Of a stretch of 13,874 nt of DNA, positions 1 through 7,582 are shown piece after piece; the first letter of the stretch is position 1, and each line of letters begins with the position of its first letter. Origin of the DNA: DASPPK01 sp041479575 (GTDB taxonomy: Archaea; Thermoproteota; Bathyarchaeia; Bathyarchaeales; Bathycorpusculaceae); the NCBI GenBank assembly GCA_041479575.1, contig JBGOYH010000044.1:1-13874 (forward strand), given 5' to 3'. The notes under the pieces were generated by a model. That model was not told the DNA's origin, did not search any database, and was given only the letters and a program-made list of their open reading frames with translations. The position numbers were made by a program, and so were the translations under genes.

Positions 1-1
1 A

Positions 2-1447
2 ACCAAGAACACGCTGATCTTCTCTCTTGCCGACTTTATCTATGACTTCACCACTTTTTTGACATGTCGAACTATCTCTTCGCTTCTTGGCAAAAGCCCT
101 ATGGGAAACGGTAAAACCGTCATGATTACCGTCCACGACAGAGACTGGAGGAACATGCCTTCTGCGACTGGAAGGCAGTGGAAAGGGGATCTTTACTTTC
201 ACTCGATTATCAGTGATCTGCAGAAAAAAGGCTTCAGGGTTGTTATGGTGACGCCGTTGAAAGCAGATTTGATGTCTGGCGTGAAAACAATGATTGGTAG
301 AATGGAACATCAACAGGAAAATCTGATTCATAGGGAATTCAACAGTTACTGGTCGATGAAGACCTGGAAGATGGAAAATGACGCGAAAAGGTCTTTCCGG
401 GACGTTTGGAGGCGAGCTTCCCGAGACAAAGGGCTGATTTCTGTTCTGAGGAGGGTTGGTTGGGAAGACGAATTACCTTATTATTTTGACAATATTTTCG
501 GTTACGTGGCAAAATCCCTTGAAATGGCAAGGAGACTGGTTGACGAAGAAAATCCCGACTTTATTCTGGTTAGTAGTGAGCATGGCATAGTCCAGAAATC
601 CATAATGGTTGCTGGAAAGCTGAAAGAGATTCCGACGATGGCTCTTCAACATGGCACAGTTGGGCGTATACACAAGGGCTATGTGTCTTGGAAAGGCAGT
701 ATCTCCAAGTCAGGGGATGTAAGATCGCCATTCTGTCCCATCCCGGACAAGACAGCGGTGTTTGGACCATACTATCTCGACCTTCTGACGAAAGCAGGTG
801 ATTACCCTCATAGCAGTGTTGTCGCGACAGGTCAGCCTCGATACGACGCGTTGGTTGAGGCAGGTCGAGTTTACGATCGCGACAAGTTCTGCGAGAAATT
901 GGGTTTGGATGGAAAGAAGAAGCTTGTTCTGGTTGTTACCGAAAACTTGCCGATATCTGAGGGGGCAGCATTCTTGAAGAGTGTTTTGAGATCACTGCGA
1001 GACTTTCCGGAGCTTCAGATTGTCATAAAGCCTCATCCAGCGGAAGTAGGAGAATGGTATGTAGAGCTTGTGAGGAGGGAAGGGGTTAAGGCAAAGATAA
1101 TGTCGAAACGCGCCGATACATATGAGCCATTGTATGCCTGCGACCTTCTCGTTGCGTCCTATTCCACCGTCATTCTAGAGGCTATAATATTGGGGAAGCT
1201 TTGCGTTACTGCATATCTTATGAAGGGATCGGACCCAACGCCATACTTCAAAGGCGTGACATTGCGAGTCTACAAGGAAGAAGATCTGGGTCCAGCAATC
1301 AAAAAGATCTTGTATGATGATAAGGTTAGGGAAGCGCTGAAGCAGGCTGGTGCGAAGTTCGTGTTTGAACATGCGTACAAGATGGATGGTAGAGCAACAG
1401 AAAGGGTGACTGACTTGATTGAAAAGATGATGGAGGGCAAAACATGA
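2..1447 (+). CDS. GT-B glycosyltransferase, surface-polysaccharide type (5' partial)
   Basis: Probable glycosyltransferase of the capsule-polysaccharide / CDP-glycerol-transferase-like GT-B class. The frame is open to the left edge, and the 19 residues before the first possible start (TTG at 59) read like protein (hydrophobic, FSLADFIYDF), so I treat the gene as truncated at its 5' end rather than starting at TTG 59, ATG 101 or ATG 122. Counting from TTG 59, an N-terminal Rossmann-like part contains VHDRDW (25-30). A middle segment has ALQHGT (195-200), the site where such proteins begin to close the cleft. The C-terminal nucleotide-sugar half has KPHPAE (324-329) and SYSTVILEA (367-375). In several GT-B transferases that use CMP-sugars, the HP motif and the following Ser/Thr loop hold the nucleotide phosphate. 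That makes transfer of the nonulosonate made by this cluster a reasonable inference, but donor and acceptor are not shown. It overlaps the next gene by ATGA. Confidence 0.75.
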   Translation, partial: TKNTLIFSLADFIYDFTTFLTCRTISSLLGKSPMGNGKTVMITVHDRDWRNMPSATGRQWKGDLYFHSIISDLQKKGFRVVMVTPLKADLMSGVKTMIGRMEHQQENLIHREFNSYWSMKTWKMENDAKRSFRDVWRRASRDKGLISVLRRVGWEDELPYYFDNIFGYVAKSLEMARRLVDEENPDFILVSSEHGIVQKSIMVAGKLKEIPTMALQHGTVGRIHKGYVSWKGSISKSGDVRSPFCPIPDKTAVFGPYYLDLLTKAGDYPHSSVVATGQPRYDALVEAGRVYDRDKFCEKLGLDGKKKLVLVVTENLPISEGAAFLKSVLRSLRDFPELQIVIKPHPAEVGEWYVELVRREGVKAKIMSKRADTYEPLYACDLLVASYSTVILEAIILGKLCVTAYLMKGSDPTPYFKGVTLRVYKEEDLGPAIKKILYDDKVREALKQAGAKFVFEHAYKMDGRATERVTDLIEKMMEGKT

Positions 1448-2445
1448 AGTTCCTGATAGTTGGCTTAGGATCGATGGGGAAGAGAAGAATCCGTAATTTG
1501 AAGTACCTCAAAGCTGGAGAAATCATAGGTTTCGACACGATGGAAACTAGGAGAAATGAAGCTGAGGAAAAATACGGAATAAAAACATTTGACAATTTCG
1601 ACAAGGCGATCAAGGAGCAGCCTGATGCTCTTGTCATATCAACACCGCCGGATTTGCATGTGAAATATGCGATGGAGGCTGCAAAACACAACAAACACTT
1701 CTTCATGGAAGCGAGCGTTGTCGACGAGGGAATGGACGAGCTCATTATGTTGTGTCGAAGCAAGAAGATGGTCGCTGCGCCTTCGTGCACGATGCGTTTT
1801 CAGTCTTCGATAAAGAAGTTGAAAGAGCTCGTTGACAGCAAAGTCATCGGAGACGTTCTGCTTTTCACTCATCACTCTGGACAATACTTGCCAGACTGGC
1901 ATCCGTGGGAGGACTACAGTAAATTCTACGTTGCCAAGCGTGCAACTGGAGCAGCCAGAGAGATCGTGTCGTTCGAGTTGGTCTGGCTGGAATGGGTTTT
2001 CGGTAACATGGACACTGTCTCTTGTTTCAAGGCTAAACTGTCAAGTTTGGAGATCGATATCGACGACGCTTATCAGTGCATCTTGAAATTCAAGAACAAG
2101 GTTCTTGGCAACATGCTTGTGGATGTGATTTCAAGAGTGGCCGAACGTAGTTGTGAAATCTACGGAGAGAGAGGCAACATCCGGTGGGAATGGGGTTCAG
2201 GCATCAAAGTCTACACGTCCGACGACAAGAAATGGAAAGAATACATTGAGCAACCTGGCACAAAAGTAGTCGGCTACGACGAAAAGATATCGGAAGAAAT
2301 GTACATTGATGAGATCGGCGCTTTCGTTAAGGCCGTCAAAGGCGAGACTAAGTATCCGTACACTTTGGAAGAGGACAAGCGGATACTCGATGTTTTGAAG
2401 GATCTTGAGAAGAGTTCAGACAGCAAAGCTCATGTTAAGACTTAA
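1444..2445 (+). CDS. Gfo/Idh/MocA-family oxidoreductase lacking the EKP motif
   Basis: NAD(P)-dependent sugar oxidoreductase family protein of 333 residues, normal length for the family. The N-terminal Rossmann domain opens with GLGSMG (7-12) and includes ISTPPDLH (65-72). The start is secure: a GGAGGG Shine-Dalgarno at 1432-1437 sits 6 nt before the ATG, which overlaps the upstream stop. The family normally carries Glu-Lys-Pro after the second half of the Rossmann fold, the Lys being catalytic. Here the position reads MEASVVDEG (88-96), so the Lys is absent. The C-terminal half has unusual conserved-looking stretches, THHSGQYLPDWHPW (142-155) and REIVSFELVW (172-181). This looks like a distinct subfamily that travels with sugar clusters; it may use another general base or may not be a classical dehydrogenase. 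With the next gene it forms a candidate oxidation/amination pair acting on the cluster's sugar. Substrate unknown. Confidence 0.85.
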   Translation: MKFLIVGLGSMGKRRIRNLKYLKAGEIIGFDTMETRRNEAEEKYGIKTFDNFDKAIKEQPDALVISTPPDLHVKYAMEAAKHNKHFFMEASVVDEGMDELIMLCRSKKMVAAPSCTMRFQSSIKKLKELVDSKVIGDVLLFTHHSGQYLPDWHPWEDYSKFYVAKRATGAAREIVSFELVWLEWVFGNMDTVSCFKAKLSSLEIDIDDAYQCILKFKNKVLGNMLVDVISRVAERSCEIYGERGNIRWEWGSGIKVYTSDDKKWKEYIEQPGTKVVGYDEKISEEMYIDEIGAFVKAVKGETKYPYTLEEDKRILDVLKDLEKSSDSKAHVKT

Positions 2446-2473
2446 ACTTAATGAGTGAGCAAGATAACGGTAA

Positions 2474-2504
2474 GGGTGAAGCCATGGGTAGAATGAGATC
2501 ATGA
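2474..2504 (+). promoter_or_regulatory. strong Shine-Dalgarno and possible 6-codon minicistron before the aminotransferase
   Basis: GGGTGA (2474-2479) is a good archaeal Shine-Dalgarno, but it lies 21 nt before the aminotransferase ATG at 2501, too far for direct use. It is 4 nt before ATG 2484, which opens a 6-codon frame (Met-Gly-Arg-Met-Arg-Ser) whose TGA stop at 2502-2504 overlaps the ATG at 2501 as ATGA. The aminotransferase frame has an in-frame TAG at 2489-2491, so no earlier start is available to it. Translational coupling through a minicistron is the simplest reading. Chance is possible with so short a frame. Confidence 0.35.
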
Positions 2505-3799
2505 AATCCAAGAGGGTCTTGACTCAATCTCAGAAAATCTGGAACAAGGCAAGCAAGATAATCCCGGCTGGAACTCAATGCTTGAGCAAAGGACCAACAC
2601 AGTTTGTTGACGGAGTAGCCCCTAAATATCTTAAGAAAGGTAAGGGCTGCTACGTCTGGGATGTTGACGGAAACAAGTATATCGATTGGGGAATGGGCCT
2701 TAGAGCCCTAATCCTAGGTTATTCCTACCCTGCTGTGAATGAAGCCATCAAGAAGCAGCTGGGAGACGGCACGCAATTCACGCTGATGCATCCTCTCGAG
2801 TTAGATCTTGCCGAACTGCTAATAGACACTATACCCTGCGCAGAAGCAGTAAGATACGGGAAGAACGGGTCGGACGCAACAACAGCTGCAATCAGAGCTG
2901 CTAGATCCTATACCGGAAAAGACAAAATCGCAATCTGCGGCTATCACGGTTGGCACGATTGGTACGTGATAACAACTGACAGAAACAAGGGCGTCCCCAA
3001 AGTCATGAAAGAGTTGAGCTTCACCTTCAGGTACAATGACATCGAAAGTCTCAAAGAACTATTTGACAAATACCCAGACCAGTTCGCAGCAGTCATTATG
3101 GAACCAGTGGGCGTTACTCCACCACAGGCCGATTTCTTAAAAGACGTACAAAAAGTGACGCATGACAACGGTGCAGTGCTCATATTTGATGAAATAATCA
3201 CTGGATTCAGATTCGCTTTGGGTGGGGCCCAAGAATATTTTAGGGTTACACCCGATCTGGCGACTTTTGGAAAAGCGATGGCAAACGGCATGCCCATCGC
3301 CGCATTAGTGGGCAAACGGGAAATAATGAATGTTTTCAACGAGACATTCTGCTCGTTCACCTTCGGCGGAGAGTGTCTCTCATTGGCTGCGGCAATAGCC
3401 ACTATTAAGGAGCTCAAAGCGAAGAAGGTCATCGGCTTTGTTTGGAAACAAGGAAAGAAGCTTCAGGATGGCTACAACAAGCTGGTGGAAGAACAAGACC
3501 TTGGGAAATTCACTCAATGTGCGGGCTACCCTCCGAGCACTCTAGTCAAGTTCTTTGGGAAGACTCCTGACCAATCATTGCTTATGAAAAGCCTTGTTCA
3601 ACAAGAACTGCTCAAGAGAGGAATCCTTTGGGCAGCTTATCATGCAGTCAGCTATTCTCATAAAGACAAGGAGATCAACAAGACTCTTGAATCCCTCGAT
3701 CACGCACTAAAAATGTTGGGCAAAGCCACTAAGAAAGGCAACTTTGAGAAGTTCTTGGAAGGCAAGCCTGTTAAGCCTGTTTTCAGAGAAATGACCTAG
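2501..3799 (+). CDS. class III PLP aminotransferase / aminomutase, glutamate-1-semialdehyde aminomutase-like
   Basis: Fold type I PLP enzyme of 432 residues, the usual size for the class III group. Visible landmarks are WDVDGNKYIDW (53-63), the cofactor-phosphate loop KNGSDATTAA (121-130), GYHGWHDW (147-154), EPVGV (201-205), FDEIITGFR (229-237, Asp230 expected to pair with the pyridine nitrogen) and Lys258 in TFGKAM as the Schiff-base lysine. It resembles HemL, but the setting between an oxidoreductase and neuB, and the diverged C-terminal third, point to a sugar-cluster paralogue rather than tetrapyrrole synthesis. The likely role is adding an amino group to, or moving one on, the nonulosonate or its precursor after oxidation by the neighbouring oxidoreductase; this is inferred from context only. 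ATG 2501 is forced by the upstream in-frame TAG at 2489-2491. Followed after 36 nt by neuB. Confidence 0.87.
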   Translation: MKSKRVLTQSQKIWNKASKIIPAGTQCLSKGPTQFVDGVAPKYLKKGKGCYVWDVDGNKYIDWGMGLRALILGYSYPAVNEAIKKQLGDGTQFTLMHPLELDLAELLIDTIPCAEAVRYGKNGSDATTAAIRAARSYTGKDKIAICGYHGWHDWYVITTDRNKGVPKVMKELSFTFRYNDIESLKELFDKYPDQFAAVIMEPVGVTPPQADFLKDVQKVTHDNGAVLIFDEIITGFRFALGGAQEYFRVTPDLATFGKAMANGMPIAALVGKREIMNVFNETFCSFTFGGECLSLAAAIATIKELKAKKVIGFVWKQGKKLQDGYNKLVEEQDLGKFTQCAGYPPSTLVKFFGKTPDQSLLMKSLVQQELLKRGILWAAYHAVSYSHKDKEINKTLESLDHALKMLGKATKKGNFEKFLEGKPVKPVFREMT

Positions 3800-3835
3800 T
3801 CAAACCACGCAATATGCGGGTGTGAAAACGTTAAA

Positions 3836-4885
3836 GTGAAGAAGATAAGGATTGGCGACAGACTGCTGGGTGAAAGCGAACCTACTTTCATAGTTGCGGA
3901 AATCGGTGTAAACCACAATGGCAGCGTCAATAGGGCAAGAAAACTAATAGACGCCGCGAAGAGTGCAGGCGCAGACGCAGTAAAGTTTCAGGCATACAAG
4001 ACAGAAAGAATTGTCACCAAGTATGCAGAAAAAGCGAAGTATCAAAAGGAGACCACTGACCCCAAAAAATCACAATATGACATGCTGAAAAAGCTAGAGC
4101 TTAAAGATGCAGATTTCGTCGAACTGCACCGTTACGCCAAGAAGAGAAGCATCATTTTTCTATCGTCGGCTTTTGATGAGGAAAGTGTCGATCTTCTGGC
4201 CGGTCTTGACGTGTCAGCGTTCAAGGTTCCCTCTGGAGAAACAACCAACTTTCCACTGCTCAGACACATAGCTGAAAAAAAGAAGCCCATAATTCTTTCA
4301 ACCGGGTTGAGCACTTTAGACGAAATAGGAGAAGCAATCAGAGTTATGGAGGAAAAAGGTGTTGAGGATATCGTTTTGCTCCATTGCGTAACCAGCTATC
4401 CGGCGAAGGCCGAAGACGTGAACCTGAGGGTTATGGATTTTCTGAAGCGGAGTTTTGGATGCCCAGTAGGTTTTTCTGACCATACTCTTGGAATCTCGAT
4501 ACCCATAGCAGCTACTGCTTTAGGTGCGGTGTTGATTGAGAAACATTTCACTCTAGACAAAAAAATGTCAGGCCCAGACCATCGAGCTTCTCTGGAACCG
4601 GACGAGTTCAAGCAGATGGTTACGGCCATCAGAGACGTGGAAAAAGCGATGGGGGATGGGATTAAGAGGCTTACAAAAGGCGAAGAACAAATCAAGAAAG
4701 CCGCCCGGAGAAGCGTAGTGGCAAGAGTTAAGATCCGAAAAGGAACAGTCATACGAGAAAACATGCTGGACCTCAAGAGACCCGGCACTGGACTTGAGCC
4801 AAAAGACTTGAGTAAGATATTAGGGAAGAAAGCAAAGAAGGATATTCTAGCTGATGAATTGATTACCCTTGAGAAACTCTTGTGA
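3836..4885 (+). CDS. neuB: nonulosonate synthase, NeuB/LegI type
   Basis: Condenses phosphoenolpyruvate with a free 2-epimeric HexNAc-type sugar to give a nine-carbon 2-keto-3-deoxy acid (sialic/legionaminic-acid family). The TIM barrel (about 15-275) carries AEIGVNHNG (21-29), KFQAY (50-54), FKVPSGET (129-136), STG (155-157), LLHCVTSYPA (181-190), DVNL (194-197), SDHT (214-217), IEKHFTLD (234-241) and GPDHRASLEPDEF (246-258). A C-terminal antifreeze-like SAF domain (about 288-349) has RRS (291-293) and KRPGTG (314-319). GPDHxAS and DVNL are the form seen in Neu5Ac and legionaminate synthases; pseudaminate synthases usually have a different GPD..FS version, so I favour a NeuB/LegI activity. 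The start is GTG 3836, giving the usual N-terminus about 16 residues before FIVAEIG, with GGGTGTGA at 3818-3825 as Shine-Dalgarno. Length 349 is typical. Confidence 0.95.
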   Translation: MKKIRIGDRLLGESEPTFIVAEIGVNHNGSVNRARKLIDAAKSAGADAVKFQAYKTERIVTKYAEKAKYQKETTDPKKSQYDMLKKLELKDADFVELHRYAKKRSIIFLSSAFDEESVDLLAGLDVSAFKVPSGETTNFPLLRHIAEKKKPIILSTGLSTLDEIGEAIRVMEEKGVEDIVLLHCVTSYPAKAEDVNLRVMDFLKRSFGCPVGFSDHTLGISIPIAATALGAVLIEKHFTLDKKMSGPDHRASLEPDEFKQMVTAIRDVEKAMGDGIKRLTKGEEQIKKAARRSVVARVKIRKGTVIRENMLDLKRPGTGLEPKDLSKILGKKAKKDILADELITLEKLL

Positions 4886-4892
4886 TAGTTGG

Positions 4893-6038
4893 ATGAAAAA
4901 GATAGCTGTCATCACAGGGACACGGGCAGAATATGGAATATTCAAGTCAGTCTTAAACGAAATAGAAGCGAAAGCTGGACTTCGACTCTCGCTGATTGTA
5001 ATCGGGATGCATCTTTCACTAGAATTCGGACACACTGTGGACGAAATTGAGAGAGATGGCTTCAAGATCGCAGCAAAAATAGCTGTACTCCATGGTGAGG
5101 ATACAAAAGCCTCGATGGCAAAAAGCATTGGTGAATGTTTGACTAAAGCCGCTGAAGCGTTGAAGTTGATTAAGCCAGATATTTTGCTCGTTTTGGGAGA
5201 TCGCAGTGAAATGCTGGTGGGAGCAGTGGCAGCTACTTACATGGGCATAGCGATAGCGCACATCCATGGTGGAGAAATTTCGGGAAATGTTGATGAACCT
5301 GTTAGACACGCTATCACGAAACTGGCCCACATACATTTTCCGGCCACACAAGAAAGCGCTGAGAGAATCATCAGAATGGGTGAGGAGTCCTGGAGAGTGC
5401 ATGTCGTCGGGGCCCCAGGTTTAGACCTCATTTTGAACGAGAGAATACTTGGGTCCAAGAAAGTGGCTGCAAAATATGGATTGGAAGTGTCCAAACCTGT
5501 TCTTCTCGTTTTGCAGCATTCGGTGGTTACTGAGGCTGACCAAGCTTCAGATCAAATCCGGGAAACGCTGGAAGCTGTTAAGGAACTGAAGCATCAAGCG
5601 GTCTTGATTTATCCAAATGCGGATGCTGGCGGCCGAAGGATGATAAGGGTCATCAAGGAGTACGAGAAATATCCGTTTGTCAAGACCTTCAAAAGCGTTC
5701 CACACGAAGAGTATCTGGGTTTAATGAGGCTTGCCAGCGTTATGGTTGGGAACTCGAGTAGTGGGATAATTGAGGCTCCTTCCTTCGGCTTGCCTGTTGT
5801 CAATATCGGAACGAGGCAAAAGGGCAGGCAAAGAGCCGGAAACGTGATTGACGTAGACTATGACAGAAAAAAAATCGTTGAAGCGGTCAAGAAGGCGCTG
5901 TATAACCGAGAATTCCGAGAAAAAGTAAAACATTGCAGAAACCCCTACGGCGACGGAAAAGCGGGAAAGAGAATTGCCGAGGTTTTGAACGAAATAGAGT
6001 TGGGTAAGAAATTGTTGGAGAAGAGGATGACATACTAG
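4893..6038 (+). CDS. neuC: hydrolysing UDP-HexNAc 2-epimerase, NeuC/LegG type
   Basis: Releases the nucleotide and inverts C2 of an N-acetyl-hexosamine-type sugar, giving the ManNAc-like substrate for the adjacent NeuB. From ATG 4893 the protein has 381 residues. Landmarks of the GT-B-fold epimerase are TGTRAEYG (8-15) at the N-terminus, VLGDRSEML (100-108), HGGEISGNVDEP (125-136) with RHAITKLAHIHFPAT (138-152), GNSSSGIIEAPSFG (286-299) and NIGTRQKGR (304-312). HGGE..G..DE.vRHAiTK is the signature of the hydrolysing NeuC/LegG branch rather than the non-hydrolysing WecB. An in-frame TTG at 4869 would add eight residues and overlap neuB; ATG 4893 puts TGTRAEYG at the normal place and has GTGAT just upstream, 7 nt after the neuB stop. 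Whether the substrate is UDP-GlcNAc or a 2,4-diamino-6-deoxy derivative cannot be read from sequence; the neighbours favour the latter. Confidence 0.92.
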   Translation: MKKIAVITGTRAEYGIFKSVLNEIEAKAGLRLSLIVIGMHLSLEFGHTVDEIERDGFKIAAKIAVLHGEDTKASMAKSIGECLTKAAEALKLIKPDILLVLGDRSEMLVGAVAATYMGIAIAHIHGGEISGNVDEPVRHAITKLAHIHFPATQESAERIIRMGEESWRVHVVGAPGLDLILNERILGSKKVAAKYGLEVSKPVLLVLQHSVVTEADQASDQIRETLEAVKELKHQAVLIYPNADAGGRRMIRVIKEYEKYPFVKTFKSVPHEEYLGLMRLASVMVGNSSSGIIEAPSFGLPVVNIGTRQKGRQRAGNVIDVDYDRKKIVEAVKKALYNREFREKVKHCRNPYGDGKAGKRIAEVLNEIELGKKLLEKRMTY

Positions 6039-6452
6039 ATGAGATTCAAGAAATGGGAATACCCGCGGGTCGAAGAAGGAAAACTCACGAAGTATAACTG
6101 GATGGTTCAGTATAATGACAAACTCAAGCTTGGGTACAAGACCGATATCGGAGCTTTTACGTATATTAATGCCAAGAACGGCGTCACCATCGAAGATCAT
6201 GTGCAGATAGGTTCTCACTGTGCCATATATTCGGTGTCGACGATTGACAACAAGGAAGGGCCCGTCACGTTGAAGAGGAATTGCAGAATAGGCAGTCATA
6301 GTGTGATAATGCCCGACGTGACTGTCGGTGAGAACTCGGTCGTGGGAGCTTGTAGCTTCGTCAACGAAGACATTCCTGCCAACGTTGTTGCTGTGGGTGT
6401 TCCAGCAAAGGTTGTTAGAAACCTCAAGACACCGGGGAGAAAAAGACGATGA
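6039..6452 (+). CDS. small hexapeptide-repeat (left-handed beta-helix) acyltransferase
   Basis: 137 residues, almost all left-handed parallel beta-helix: repeated turns of the [LIV]GxxxxI kind run from about 31 to 125, including IGAFTYI (37-43), VQIGSHCAI (55-63), CRIGSHSVIMPDVTVGENSVVGA (82-104, with the usual long extended loop around 66-76) and the terminal VGVPAKVV (119-126). This ending is typical of CoA-dependent sugar acetyltransferases. His60 is the best visible candidate for the general base. The ATG begins directly after the neuC TAG, with GAGGATGA at 6023-6030 as Shine-Dalgarno. Position between a 2-epimerase and a DegT aminotransferase suggests it acylates the new 4-amino group of the UDP-sugar, as LegH/PglD do. 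PglD-type enzymes usually have an extra N-terminal Rossmann domain that is missing here, so it is not an obvious orthologue; O-acetylation is the alternative. Confidence 0.83.
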   Translation: MRFKKWEYPRVEEGKLTKYNWMVQYNDKLKLGYKTDIGAFTYINAKNGVTIEDHVQIGSHCAIYSVSTIDNKEGPVTLKRNCRIGSHSVIMPDVTVGENSVVGACSFVNEDIPANVVAVGVPAKVVRNLKTPGRKRR

Positions 6453-7582
6453 AAATACCCTTGTTCAAGATATATTGGGATGAAGAGGACGTTCGTGCAG
6501 TAAGCGAAGTAATCAGAAGTGGTATGTATTGGACCACTGGACCTAAAAGCAAAGAGTTTGAGAAGAAAATCGCCGACTACTTAGGGATGAAACATGCGGT
6601 TGTTTTCAATTCAGGGACCAGTGCTCTGCACGCTGCCCTGTTGGCGCATCGCATCAAAGATGGAGAGGTCATTGTTCCCTCTTTCACTTTCATAGCGACG
6701 GCAAACGTCCTTCTAATGGCAGGGGCCAAGCCAGTCTTCGCTGACATTGAGACGAAGACTCTTGGTCTGGACCCAGAAGATGTTCAAAAGAAAATAACCA
6801 GCAAGACCAAGGCGATAATCCCAGTGCATTACGGCGGCTCTCCATGTTTGATAAGAGAACTCGAGGAAGTTGCTGAGGATCACAAACTCTGTCTCATAGA
6901 AGATGCTGCTGAGTCATTTGGCGCCAGAATAGGAAAGGAAAAAGTGGGAAGCTTCGGCGACTCAGCGATGATCAGTTTTTGTCAGAACAAGGTTGTCACG
7001 ACCGGAGAGGGCGGAGCCGTCGTCACTGACTCGCAAGAGGCCTGCAAGAGGCTGAAGCTCGTAAGGTCGCATGGTAGGTTGGAGAATATGGATTACTTCT
7101 CGACTTGGAAAGAAATGGACTACGTCGATCTTGGTTACAACTACAGGATGTCCGACATCACAGCGGCGTTGGGCATTTCACAGCTTAAAAAAATAGACAA
7201 GCTGGTTGGGATGAGAAGAGGGAACGCGGCTCAGATGACCAAGAGACTATCAAAGGTGAAGGACGTGGTTCCTCCTTCGCCTCCTAAAGGGTACTACCAC
7301 ATTTACCAGATGTATACCATAAGGATGAAGAACGGAAGAAACGCGAGAGACGACCTTGCAGAGCATCTGGGAGAAATAGGAGTGTCAACAAAGGTGTATT
7401 TCTATCCAGTTCATTCAACACATTTCTACAAGAACGTTCTGAAATATCGCTGCAAGTTGCCAGTGACGGAAAAGCTTTCTCAGCAAGTTTTAAGTTTCCC
7501 CATTTATCCATCAATGACAACTGAAGAGATTGAATATATTGCTCAGGGGGTAGAATCATTTCAAAAGGTTGGCAAGAAATGA
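6449..7582 (+). CDS. DegT/DnrJ/EryC1 sugar aminotransferase, LegC/PseC-like
   Basis: PLP-dependent transfer of an amino group to a keto-sugar, probably the 4-keto product of the dehydratase encoded just downstream. 377 residues, normal for the family. Motifs: SGMYWTTGP (24-32), FNSGTSALHAAL (53-64, PLP phosphate), VPSFTFIATANV (76-87), EDAAESFGA (151-159, Asp152 to the pyridine nitrogen), SFCQNKVVTTGEGG (176-189) with Lys181 as Schiff-base lysine, GYNYRMSDI (229-237) and the C-terminal FPIYPSMT. The lysine context SFCQNKVVTTGEGG departs slightly from the commoner SFxxxKxxTTGEGG only before the lysine. The start overlaps the acyltransferase stop (ATGA), with GGGGAGA about 10 nt upstream. A WbpE/WlbC-type 3-keto aminotransferase is possible, but the adjacent 4,6-dehydratase favours C4 amination. 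Confidence 0.92.
   Translation: MKIPLFKIYWDEEDVRAVSEVIRSGMYWTTGPKSKEFEKKIADYLGMKHAVVFNSGTSALHAALLAHRIKDGEVIVPSFTFIATANVLLMAGAKPVFADIETKTLGLDPEDVQKKITSKTKAIIPVHYGGSPCLIRELEEVAEDHKLCLIEDAAESFGARIGKEKVGSFGDSAMISFCQNKVVTTGEGGAVVTDSQEACKRLKLVRSHGRLENMDYFSTWKEMDYVDLGYNYRMSDITAALGISQLKKIDKLVGMRRGNAAQMTKRLSKVKDVVPPSPPKGYYHIYQMYTIRMKNGRNARDDLAEHLGEIGVSTKVYFYPVHSTHFYKNVLKYRCKLPVTEKLSQQVLSFPIYPSMTTEEIEYIAQGVESFQKVGKK

Noticed and set aside
1326..1790. Minus-strand 154-codon frame across the glycosyltransferase-oxidoreductase junction, and similar long frames such as 2944-3432 and 5721-6299
   Set aside because: They lie opposite well-supported genes, have compositions typical of antisense shadows (Ser/Leu/Phe/Pro rich) and carry no motif.
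2501..3799. Annotation as hemL (tetrapyrrole synthesis)
   Set aside because: The fold and PLP motifs fit, but the neighbours are all sugar genes and no other tetrapyrrole gene is present; a sugar-cluster paralogue is more likely.
4869..4892. TTG 4869 as the neuC start
   Set aside because: It adds eight residues without family support and overlaps neuB; ATG 4893 gives the standard N-terminus.
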